A stretch of 64,000 nucleotides of DNA from Rhizophagus clarus (lineage: Eukaryota; Glomeromycota; Glomeromycetes; Glomerales; Glomeraceae). A program made the position numbers and the translations under genes. Below the pieces are notes generated by a model. It ran no database searches. It saw only the letters and a list, made by a program, of their open reading frames with translations, and was not told the origin of the DNA. Positions 31,164-41,658 of this stretch are shown in pieces. The stretch is taken from positions 930,001 through 994,000 of the forward strand of contig BLAL01000261.1 in NCBI GenBank assembly GCA_015698045.1, written 5' to 3'. Every line of letters begins with the position of its first letter. Within the stretch, counting starts at the first letter, position 1.

Positions 31164-32699
31164 CTATGCAACTATCTCAATTTCACGCTGTTCACATTTA
31201 ATAAAGTAAGATCCTGCTTTATACCTACCTTCTATTTCTTCATCATCATGACCTAATTTGCATAGTGGGCAGATATAGTCCCCGCATAATGTCTCATCAG
31301 TAATCCCATAATAATCGAAATTTTCACTACTACATTCTCTATATAGATTAGGATATTGATCCAATATCTTGTTGCAAAAATAGGATCGATCATAAGTTGG
31401 CTTAGATTGATTGGAGGAAGATGCAGATAATACATTTGTTACCTCAACCGAATCCAAGCATTGCTCTTGTGCCTCTGATGCATTAGTCAGATTGGTTTTC
31501 GAAGTTTGAGATGTAAGTGAAATGCTTACCTCGGCATTGGATAATTTTTTTGGGACAGACCCCTGACTTTTCTCAAGTGGGACTTTAGGTCTCACTTTTT
31601 CTGTATTTTTGCATCCAGAATATGAGTTAGGCTTTTTTAGCTCCATATCAGCATAGCCAGATCCACTAAAATAATCCAGAATAATTTGGATTTGAGACTT
31701 AGTAAACTTTGAAATAGAATCCGCGCTGTAAGACTTGATATTCTTAATTCTATCTACTCCTATCTTTTCGAATAGTTTGTAGATCTTTATGGCCCTTTGG
31801 GTTCTTTTACGCAACGTTTCCAATGTTATTCCAGAAAGATGCTTTATTATATCCTGGAATAATTGTTTTCTTGCCGTCTGATCTGAAACATTATCTCCGG
31901 CAATAATTTCTTGAATGCTCTCTTCGAACTTTTTCCCATATAAGTGGCGACATAAAATCTCTTTTTGTTTAGCCTGCGTAGTGTTCTTTCCTTCAATACT
32001 TACTTTTAGAAATAAATGAGCAAGCTCAACTTCTATTGTCATGTCAGTTGTAAGCTCCTGATTCCCATCAATAACTTGGATATCATCTTCATCTATCAAC
32101 TCCGAAGTCACTTCTTGTATAAAATCTTGGGCTATTATATAATCGTGGGAAACCTTGGTTTCTTTGGGTAGTACTTGAGATGTTACCTCTGGTATCGTTT
32201 CTCCCAATGATTGTGAATTGCTTTTATTGGCTTCGGTTTCCACAGAATCATTGGGATCTTCAAGGGGTATATTAGAAGTATTTTGAGAAGTTGAATGTTC
32301 GTCCTGATCTCGGCATGAAGGTGCTGACTCATGCAAAAGCTTCTTCTCCCTGTTTCTCTGTCTCATCATATCACTTACCTTTTTCTTACTCACCGAAACT
32401 AAGAATTCATCAGTCTTCCTATCCTCTAACGATTTATTAGATGTACTAGGCTGTGTTGCAACGTCAACAACAACTCGCTCCTGCTTGATTTTCCCGACAT
32501 CACAATTTAGTTCTGCAATGAGTTTAGCCTTTTCTTTATCACTCTGCTCTAATTTTGCAAGTCTAGTCTCATTCTCTTCCATTGCCTGCCTTAGCTTAGC
32601 GTTTTCGGCTTTAACCTTGACATTTTCGGCTTTAATATCAGCATTTTCGGCCAGGAGCTCGACGACGCGTTGTTCCAATGAATCAAGTTCGGATTGCAT
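31164..32699 (-). CDS. coiled-coil protein with C-terminal zinc ribbon
   Basis: Intact 511 codons, single exon. Residues 1-70 are a coiled coil of heptads such as ADIKAENVKVKAENAKLRQ. The middle is Ser/Glu-rich. Residues 230-350 form a helical domain (LYGKKFEESIQEIIAGDNVS, LRKRTQRAIKIYKLFEKIGV). The end, YICPLCKLGHDDEEIEGRYK followed by AGSYFIKCEQREIEIVA, is a zinc-binding tail like the neighbour at 30596. Function unknown. The intact frame contrasts with the decayed elements around it and suggests a functional host gene. Confidence 0.75.
   Translation of the reverse strand: MQSELDSLEQRVVELLAENADIKAENVKVKAENAKLRQAMEENETRLAKLEQSDKEKAKLIAELNCDVGKIKQERVVVDVATQPSTSNKSLEDRKTDEFLVSVSKKKVSDMMRQRNREKKLLHESAPSCRDQDEHSTSQNTSNIPLEDPNDSVETEANKSNSQSLGETIPEVTSQVLPKETKVSHDYIIAQDFIQEVTSELIDEDDIQVIDGNQELTTDMTIEVELAHLFLKVSIEGKNTTQAKQKEILCRHLYGKKFEESIQEIIAGDNVSDQTARKQLFQDIIKHLSGITLETLRKRTQRAIKIYKLFEKIGVDRIKNIKSYSADSISKFTKSQIQIILDYFSGSGYADMELKKPNSYSGCKNTEKVRPKVPLEKSQGSVPKKLSNAEVSISLTSQTSKTNLTNASEAQEQCLDSVEVTNVLSASSSNQSKPTYDRSYFCNKILDQYPNLYRECSSENFDYYGITDETLCGDYICPLCKLGHDDEEIEGRYKAGSYFIKCEQREIEIVA
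31575..31600. repeat. 26-bp identical palindromic repeat (with 32753-32778)
   Basis: AAGTGGGACTTTAGGTCTCA plus CTTTTT occurs identically inside the 511-codon gene and about 55 bases upstream of its start (32753-32778). The core AGTGGGAC/GTCTCACT is nearly palindromic and shares GTCTCAC with the repeats at 21.3 and 41.5 kb. Confidence 0.6.
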
Positions 32700-32779
32700 G
32701 TTCGATAATAACTTTTATATAGGACACGATTTATTTAAAATGCATTTTACCAAAGTGGGACTTTAGGTCTCACTTTTTT

Positions 32780-33549
32780 TATTCATCATACGTCCCCATA
32801 TCCCATGAGAAATATATTTGATACAATGTATAGCATTTTCGGCTTGAATTCTTTATTGATACAGAAAATAAATTACATGATTTAATGATATATAAACTTG
32901 TTCTACAAAGTGAAATGGCGCTTCTATACAGACCCACACAAGTGTTTCGTTCGTCTAAACTATCTATACTAACATAATATCCCAACATTAACTCTAATCC
33001 GATTTCATTTGCCCAAACGTTGATATTCTGGATATAATAAAATGGTCGTCAGTTATGCATATAATATGCAGAGTCAGAAATAAATTAACAGTATTGATCT
33101 TAGTACAACTAATCGAAGGTTTATGTTCTCCGCTTAACGAAAAATAGATATTATCTTTGTAAGCTTCCTTGCAAATGTACATACCTTGTTCTTCGGATGG
33201 AAATTATTTTGATTGGCACTCTCATGTGACATTGTGACATGTGGCTGATTTTTGATAAATTTTTTTTCGTAATTTCTTGACACATCGCTGACTCAATTCG
33301 TAGTATTACTGACTCGCAGTTCGTCAACAGCTGTTTATGGAAACATATATATATATGATAAATAATCAAAATGTCGAACTATTCTTCGCTATCTCGAGTA
33401 CTTTCGCCGTTCCAGGTACAAACTAAAGTCGAACCACTTGTTAGGTTTAACATTGTATCCAAAAAGCCCTTTATTTGTGTTATATTAAAAAGTTACTTTT
33501 TTGAACCTTGATTTTAACTCTCGATTTTCGCGTTTGCAGAAGATATATC
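32780..33549. other. intergenic region upstream of the CRN gene
   Basis: No gene recognised. An acceptor-like TTTGCAG ends at 33539, and an ATG-starting stretch at 33371-33415 followed by GTACAA could be a first exon, but its phase does not fit the downstream frame. Confidence 0.35.
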
Positions 33550-36228
33550 ATGATTGGCTGTTTTATTTTAGGTAGCGGTACTTCTTTTAACTTTGAGATC
33601 GGCGAATTCGAGGACTTTACAAAATTAAGTAAAGCCCTCTGGGAGAAGAACAAGGACTACTTTATCAATACTGGAGTAATGAATGAATTAAACCTCAAAT
33701 TATGGAATGTTGAGATTCCTACCAGAAATAATAAAAAGTATTCGGAACTGAAGAAGAATCCGCGTGTAGATATTGACGTTGAACAAGAATTCGAAGGTGT
33801 GGAGATAGACCAAACTTGGCTTATTAATTCAACATTCACAGCATCTCCTCTAAAGGAACACATACACATAATTGTCCAACCTCTACCGCCCGCCACCACT
33901 GGTAAGTGTCTCCCAATGGTTTACCTCTCGAACAAGAAATTCGTGTTATCTCACATTTTTTTATTCGATTAGGGAAAAGAAGACACGAAGACTCGGACTC
34001 GGATGAAGAAGGTGGAACCCGAAAAAAAGAGAAACAAACACGTGAGTAAATATACTGTTAACAATGTTGACTAGTAATCATGTTCTTATTTTAAATTTCA
34101 CTTTCCATTTTTAGCGAAAACATTGGCTTCTCTTCTTACCTCGACAATATTACAACCTCCTATTATGAAAATTCCTTCTCACAAGTTTTACGATCGTGAT
34201 CAGGCTCTAAATTCGATGTTGAAAGTCGCTCGTTCTAATTTCAAGGGTCGCAAAAGTCCTGACCACAAGGATCATATGTTTATTCTAATTCCTGGAGGGA
34301 TAGGAATAGGAAAGACACGGATGGGCTGGGAGTCACAGTGTCTGTCTTCCATAACGACAAGTAGTTATGATACTCCTGAGTTTATAGAAGCTCTAAAAGA
34401 TCCCTGTTACATATCTATTGACTTAAATAATGGAAACAAATATATTAGAGGTTTTGATGATAGGGCAAATGAAAGTGTTCGAATTGGAGCGCGTGTGGCA
34501 GTTGCTTCAGGATTGGTATCTGAAAATCTACCCGATTTATTAAACACTAATCTTTTCCACTTTTCTGATGTAATTTGTGAGATTCTTAAACGTCGCTCTA
34601 AGAAGGTTGAAGCCATCATAATTCATCTTGACGAGTACCAGTTGTATATTAATGATTTTCAAAAACATAAACAACAATCATGGATTGATTCCCGTGATTT
34701 TTTTAAAGGAATGCTAAGAGAAATTGGTAGTGTCATGCGTGGTTACAAGATGGCAAGTGAATATAACGGCAAATATTTTATAATCCCGATCATCACAGGA
34801 ACATCTGCTATTGGCGTTCATTTTTTACCTACGGAGCATACTCGAATAATGTTGAATCTCAGGCCGTTGAATTATGAATCTGCAAAATCAATGTTCCTTG
34901 ATATGTATGAATATTCAAGGCAAACAACCGATGAAGGAAAAAATTTGGTGACTCAAAGTCTCAAATCACATTACTCATCTGATCTTAATAATAAAGATAT
35001 TGGAAAGCTTTCAACGGAGTTTTGTAACTTTGTCCTGAATCAACAGCATTTTCAAATTGCCATATTTGACACTGGTTTCATTCCGAAGTTTATTGATGAT
35101 CTCTTAAGCCCTCCTATCCTCATGTCAGATTTTAATTGGGGGAATCAACTTTTTGCTAAAATATTTCAGCGGCAGACTGCTAAAATTGGAAATAATCCAG
35201 GTGATTGGAATGATCTTGATGATATACGCATTGTGATCTCATTTGGGCTTACCGGACAACTTATCAAGCGAGAATTTCGACTAAAGAGTGGCATATCCAT
35301 TGGTGAACTTGAGCAATCTGGTTTGATCTATCTTTCTAACACTAATGATGAATGGTATACTATTGTTATGCCCTTTATGCTATTGAAAGTTCTCAACAGC
35401 AAGCTCTTGAAACCTGTGTTTCAAGATTATCTTCTCTTAATCCCAACATATGAAACTCCTTGGCAATGGCAAAATTTTGAACTTTTATATGGGCATTTCC
35501 AAAAAGTCCTTATTGATAGTTTAATCTATGTTCAAGAGTCAAGGATCAATTCTGTTAATCATGAAATTCAACTACTTAAAAAAGATTTGGAAAAACAAGA
35601 GGATAATAATGAAGAAATCATAATTGAGAACCGAATTGATTCGCAAAACCAAGAGCTTGACCGTCAAAAAAGGCATAATTGGCAATTATCTGATATATTT
35701 CGTGGTGCTTTAGGCGCTGACACACTTCTCCAACGCAAGGTACGATTACATAGTCTCAAAGTCTTTACTGAGAATGAGAAGTTTCTTGTAAAGACAGACG
35801 ATGTTGCAAGTTTTGATAAGTCAGTATTATGTGATGACAATGTAACCCGCTCACTTGAGGAAGGCGTTTTTCGCTGTTGCCAAGGGAATGCTAACATAGA
35901 TCACCGCTGGATTCTTGATTCTGCCGACAATGGAAAAAAATTAGCGATCTTTTCACAAATCAAGTACTCAGAACATGATGTAACAACAAAAATGTCAACA
36001 CCAAATATTAAAGATTGGTACGATATAACAATGAAATCGGTAGAAAATTATAAGAATGACTATGATGTTGTTCTTGTTTTGTTCACAAACCGGAAATGTA
36101 CGGGAAAAATTAATATCGAAACAATGCCTCATCTACTTCTCATTTATCCAAAAAATCTTGAGAAGTATCTTTCTCCAACATTTGCTCATCGCGGTTTAGT
36201 GGATAGGCCAAGCGAAAATGATTACTGA
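33550..36228 (+). CDS. Crinkler-type (CRN) protein: NTPase plus REase-like domain
   Basis: Exons 33550-33901, 33973-34041 and 34115-36228 give 844 codons with matching phases and GT-AG introns. Residues 1-115 form the ubiquitin-like CRN header (LKLWNVEIP, EHIHIIVQPLP). After a short basic/acidic linker comes a P-loop NTPase with Walker A GGIGIGKTR and Walker B AIIIHLDEYQ. The last 150 residues (DHRWILDSAD, AIFSQIKYS, YDVVLVLFTN) fit a restriction-endonuclease-like fold with a QxK site. CRN proteins act on host or competitor DNA in the nucleus or serve as effectors; the activity here is untested. No signal peptide seen. An upstream first exon is possible. Confidence 0.85.
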
Positions 36229-36779
36229 TAATACAATAAGAAGGAATTTGCTTTATTTATATTGCTTTAATGAATTGGAGTATTAAAAGTATTAGATTAA
36301 TATTATAAAGTATAATTTTTTAAAATTTTCTTTTGCATAATAAAGTCATCATATCGTCTGAATTTAGCATAAATACAATTTTATTTTTTTCGATGCATAC
36401 ATATCACAAAGTTAAAAAACATAATGTGTCATATTATTTCTTTGATTCTATATTTATGGTAAATTTCTACAGCTAATACTGCTAACTACGAGATTCCTAC
36501 ACTTTCATTCAATAAACAGAAATTAGCTTATCAAACATGCATTTGCACAAGTAGTGTAACCGTGAAGAATCTTCACGATCAAAAATTACATGCACATAAA
36601 CAATTGTTCACACCGATTACTTTCGCCAAGAAAAAAATTTTTATTAATACATGCGAAAAATAAATACAAAGCTCAGGACGTAGCCCATGATATATATTAT
36701 TCTATGCTAACACTCTATCCTATTATTCTGTTTTTACCCGCTTTGATAATCCCTGTGATTCGATCTGACTATCAAACAC
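36229..36779. other. intergenic between convergent CRN genes
   Basis: AT-rich 3' flanks of two convergent genes. No further gene or RNA recognised. Confidence 0.4.
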
Positions 36780-38256
36780 TCACTTGATTTGCCCAAACAA
36801 GTTTTTGACAGGTTTTGCCAAATCCTCACGGGTTAAAACAGAGTTATTAATTGGTAGTGGTGAGGGCGACAAAGAACTCAACAATACTTCTATCTTCCCT
36901 TCACTATTATTCTCAGAGCTAGACGAAACTAGTTTGATTATGACCCAATCTACAGCAGTTGATACAATCCCGTACATTACATTCTCGTGTAAACCTGCCG
37001 TATCATAGCTACATTTTTTAGGATTGCGCTGGATGGATGTCTGCAGTTGGACTGCATTCTGTGCAATACCTTGATTGATGTCCTCTTTTTTCGCCTCGGT
37101 AACTGTGATGATTGTATTTCTCACTTTATGACCCAATCAACTGGTCCTTTGTCATGGTTTCCAGAAATTTCGTATTGGGGGTAGACTTTCACCTACCATC
37201 AAAGATTGATGCAACACCGTAAATAATACGAGAAATAAACTTGCAACGAGTGGCTTCATTGGCGCTAGTGATATGTTGGGATGTTTTATGTAATCTCAAT
37301 AATTCATTTATAACCAAACTTCGAATCTCTTTTGGAGTATCCTTGACACCTTCATCAAAAAGTGATAATCCATTATAATTGTCTACTTTCAAGCTGAAGA
37401 CTGCCTTCATCTTTGGGAAAGTATACGAAGAGAAAGGTTGTTGCGCTACAAAAACAGCCATGCATAAATTAACTGATCAGACATTTGATAAAATCGGTAC
37501 ATGAATATCCTAAATATCTAGATAGTACTTACACGTATTCACAACAATTTCCAGATCCACCTTGGGGTTAGTAATCCAGATAATACTCGTTAAATCCTCA
37601 TCAGTAGAAAACTGAATAACTTTACGCTCTGTCAAGATCTCAACTGTATCACTCTCTACCGTTGCACTCTGAGAACTCAAATCTGATTTTTTACGCATTT
37701 TACCTGTCAAAATTTTTCTCTTCAAGCCAGCGCCATCTATTACATGACCTATTATGATATGCTCGTTCTCTGTCCCATCCAGAAACGTGAAATATTCACA
37801 AAGCTTCTTCTTAAAACTTTCCAATAACATGATTTCTCGGCTCACTGTCCATTGAAAATTCGCACTTTTACACCCATACGTTGCAGTGCAGTGAACTTCT
37901 TTCGTCTCAACAGGACGCTGTACAATTATATGTATGTGCTCGTCGGTTGGCTGGGAGGGAAAGTGTTTGTTAATCTTCGAAAGAGGTAGAAGTTTCTCAC
38001 CACCAAGGTCCTTCTTGATATTAACGTTAATTTTTGTGTTGACAAGCTCAAGTTTCTTGTTTTCTTCTTTGAGGGAAATGTCGACTTTCCATAACTTGAG
38101 TTCTTTGGGAGCAATGTTATCGAAAAAAAGCTTTTGGTTCTCCTTGATAGCGTCCTTGAGCCTGTTAACAGTCTTATTATTATCAATATCAACTTCAAAA
38201 ACATTTTCATAGGGGTTTTCATCCACGACCAAACAACTGAGTGTGATAGTTGACAT
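36780..38256 (-). CDS. Crinkler-type protein with REase-like C-terminus, three exons
   Basis: Exons on the minus strand: 38256-37533, 37445-37197 and 37123-36780 give 438 codons. Intron 1 is GTAAGT...TAG; intron 2 is GTAGGT...AAG, chosen because it skips in-frame stops and keeps phase. The header has LKLWKVDIS and EHIHIIVQRP, as in CRN proteins. The last exon has TVTEAKKEDINQGIAQNAVQ and YGIVSTAVDWVIIK, typical of a PD-(D/E)xK nuclease with an ExK site. No P-loop NTPase domain, so the architecture differs from the convergent CRN. It appears intact. Confidence 0.75.
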
Positions 38257-38423
38257 AGCACTTTTAAAGGAATATTTGGGTCAGACAAAAAAAGTGTGTT
38301 ACGTTCCGGAGTAAGATAAAATTTTATTTCTATTTGGGAAAGAGAATACTGGGCATTAATATAGGTTTTTATGTGGCACAGGCATTGCATCATTACACGT
38401 GATCCATTTCTCATATACAGTAT

Positions 38424-39781
38424 CTAGGGGTTAGATAAATAAATGGGAGGACCAACTTAAGGTTACACAGGTTGATCAATAAAGGCCAGAACTGTCATTC
38501 TCATAAATCAGTTACACAAGCAAAATTTCATATTAAAAATTCACTTTTTTCGATTTTTTCCAAGTTAACGCATAAGAAAGTAGCCGATCCAAAAAAATTA
38601 AGGTCGTATATGTTAGCTTTATATAAACGAAGTCTTTTTATTCAAATTAGACCATTGGTTACTTTTTTTAGTTTTATATATTTTTACTATTTGAAAATAG
38701 AAATTAGAAATTTTTTTTTTATTTTTTTTTAGATCTCCAATTTTAAAAAACATTTAAAAATAGTGCAGTTTTCTTCTTTTATTGTGTATTTTTTTCAAGA
38801 AATAATTTACCGTATATCACGGGCCACAATACCCTGGGTATCTTGCAAAATTTGGGGGTTTTGGCCTGTACCTGGGGTACTATACACGGGTGGATACTAT
38901 ACATAGGGGGGGTACAGGATTTTTAAAATACTCGAGGTACATGCCATGTATAATACCCAGGTTTAATTAGATTGGTGAAATGCCGAAACTGACTGTTCTG
39001 GCGTTTTTTATATGTAAAAATGCAAAAAAAAATACCAAACTGATTGTTCTGGCATTTTTATATATATAAAAATGCAAAAAAAGCGCCGAAACTGACTGTT
39101 CCGGCATTTTTATATATTTGGAATATACATTATATATAAACCTAGTATTATACCCTGGATATTTTACAAAATTTTAAGCTTTAAATTGGAATTCTCTATG
39201 TAAAGTACCCGGGTACTTTAAAATTCTGGCAAATTTTTTGAGGGGGGTACTATGCATAGGGGAGGTACTGTGGCTCGTGATATACGGTATTTACCACTCC
39301 ACGCGTTGCAAATTTTATGTTTATCATTGCCATTTTAAGAAATTTTTTATGTTTATCATTGTCATTTTAAGGCGGTGCGATGTATAAGCTGGTTGATCAA
39401 TATAAATAATTTACAAAAAGGAAGGATGCATTGCAATGCAGGTGCGTTAAATAAATTCACTCTTTTTTCAAATATTTAATAAAATTTTATATAGTTTTGA
39501 GGTATTTCAAATAGCCGATCCTGTTTTTTAAAAGATATCGATGTGAAACTTTGATAAAAATCATATATTCTGATAGTTTCGTATTCTATTATTACCGATC
39601 TGCAATTTTTTTTTCATAGATTATATTGATTATTGGTCAATCTTGCGTCTTAAACATGGGTAAAATCACTTTTTAATAGTGTTACATATAAAATTACATA
39701 TGGTATCAGTTTCAGCAATCATTGATCAGCCTGTGTAACCTATGAGTTGGCCCCCCCCCCGTTTATTTATCTAACCCCTAG
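38424..39781. mobile_element. 1.36-kb TIR element hosting a nested MITE
   Basis: Ends CTAGGGGTTAGATAAATAAA and its inverse; arms of about 55 bp also share GGTTACACAGG and TGATCA. Flanks ACAGTAT and ACAGTAC suggest a target duplication of about 7 bp. A run of ten or more C sits in the right arm. Non-coding apart from the nested element at 38809. Confidence 0.75.
38809..39288. mobile_element. 480-bp MITE nested in the 1.36-kb element
   Basis: TIRs begin ACCGTATATCACGGGCCACA and ACCGTATATCACGAGCCACA. ATTT flanks both sides. The interior has three copies of a unit with CCGAAACTGACTGTTCTGGC-like sequence (38983-39110). Confidence 0.75.
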
Positions 39782-40312
39782 ACAGTACAATAATCTAATA
39801 TATTAAAAACATTGTCGTCACGTAATATCACGTTTAGGCTACCTGTATAAATAAATATTTGAATTGTATAATCTTAATTTTATTGGCATAAATGTTGAGT
39901 AATGTTACACAAATCCAAAAAAGGCAATTTTACTTTTTACAAAAATTGGATTTTTTGTACCTGAAAAAGGAAATTTTGTGCTACACAAAATCTAAAAAAG
40001 GAAATTTTGCTTTTTGTAAAAATTAGAGAATTTTGGATTATAAGTATTCCAAAAAAGGAAATTAATATGCAGATCATTTAATTCCGGCCAGCATTTATAT
40101 TAATTTTGGCCAAAATCATATAATGCATAATATGTATAAAAATATTTACCATATAGTTCCGAATTTAAACAACCCCCCTGAAAATAAGCAATTTTGGCTC
40201 ACATTATGGTGATTTTAACCAAAGTTATGACCACTTTAGCCAGAATTAAAAACAAAAAATAGTTGTTTAATTTCAGAACTATATAGTGTTTAAAATTAAA
40301 GTTAGAAGAATT
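39782..40312. other. AT-rich repeats, no gene
   Basis: Between 39910 and 40060 AAAAAAGGAAATTTTG-like words recur several times. No coding-like frame. Confidence 0.35.
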
Positions 40313-40470
40313 ATTAGTTAGGGTTAAAGTTAGGGGTTAAGAGTTAGAGTTAGGATTAGGGATTAATTAGAATTAGGGTTAGGATTAGGAATTAGGATTA
40401 GGGTTAGGAATTAGGATTAGGAATTAGGAATTAGGGTTAGGAATTAGGATTAGGGTTAAGGTTAGGTTAT
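40313..40470 (+). repeat. degenerate telomere-like TTAGGG array
   Basis: About 25 units of TTAGGG, TTAGGA and longer variants such as AATTAGGATTAGGG in one orientation. TTAGGG is the telomere repeat of most fungi. Sequence continues on both sides, so this is interstitial. Confidence 0.75.
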
Positions 40471-40639
40471 TATATTAATTATTATTAATTATTATGACCA
40501 ACCGTTGACGTAGGCAACAGATATTTACTAATAATACTTTATGAAATAAAATATTGCCAGAACACGGCCTATAATACATAAAAATTGTGACTATATCGCT
40601 ACGTAATAATGAAATATAGATAAAAAAAATCTAATTACT

Positions 40640-40790
40640 GGGGATATATAAGGATGAGACCCTTTTCAATGTGATTGATATTAAAATACTTAGAAATCCT
40701 ATCATCAGGTTCCAACACTTTCTCCAAACCTCTTGGATCTTCTACATAAAGCTTAATGTTATTAGGAACCTTGATATTTCAATATAGGAC
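40640..40790 (-). pseudogene. coding-like fragment, possibly CRN header
   Basis: An open stretch of about 49 codons with VPNNIKLYVEDPRGLEKVLE and DDRISKYFNINHIEKGLILI. The ending resembles the point in CRN headers where EHIHIIVQ occurs, but the match is weak. No start or stop assigned. It abuts the duplicated block at 40790. Confidence 0.3.
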
Positions 40791-41658
40791 AAAATGGGGG
40801 TCCTGGGACAAGATTTCTGAATAGGTATAATTAGTGTAAGCCTCTCCCAGCTTATTTCCCAATATACGAAATTTATGTAATCTTTTAAAATCCAAATTCG
40901 TTTGCAACCTCAGAAAATATATCAAAATCTAATATCGAATTCAGACTTAAGATCAAGCTGGGCTCAAATCATGTTAACATACCCATCTTGCCCAAATTTT
41001 TTGTTTACAAGATAAAGAAGAACACCATCTTTGTTAACACGTTAGCCGATTTTTAATCTCAAATAATATAACAAAAAAAGTATGCTATATTGTTTGGGTT
41101 TAAAAAAAGCCAAGAGCACTGAGGACCATAGTGTCTGAGTGTACTCGCAGGCCATAAATGCAAGCTCATTTTGCATATCAGATTTTATGTTATCCTAGAA
41201 TTAATTCTAAAGCTGATTCATTAACGTAAACAAATCCAGGATAAGTCTCACCTCAAAGAGGTGAGATTTATCCTGTCCGGTATCCAAATTCTTGATTAAA
41301 AAAAAATTGAGTTTATTTTAGCATACCATTATTTTCTTGATATACAGGAAACCATTCTAAAGTCAATTCATTTAAAAATTCATTGAGAAAAATAAATCTC
41401 ACCTCTGAGTGACCATATTTATATCACACCTAAAAGTAATATACAGGAAACCTTTCTAAAGCCAATTTGTTTGGAAATTCATTAAGTAAGATAAGTCTCA
41501 CCTCTATGTCTCACCTTTAAGTCTAACCTTTAGGTGAAAAAAATAAGTCTTACCTCAAAGTATAACCTTTTCATTATATTGATCATATATCAAGGCCTTA
41601 TCCCGAAGAATATTCACATAACGAATCTGATAATTGCTCTTATTACAATAGCTACATA
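40790..41658. repeat. second copy of the 20.69-21.6 kb block
   Basis: Aligns along its length with 20690-21475, including the words CTGGGCTCAAATC, TTTTTTGTTTACAAG and TTATGTTATCCTAGAATTAA, the 35-base hairpin (41239-41273) and a TCTCACC cluster. It continues at 43951 after an insertion. Confidence 0.65.

Noticed and set aside
40313..40470. True chromosome end
   Set aside because: Units are degenerate and genes and elements continue on both sides.
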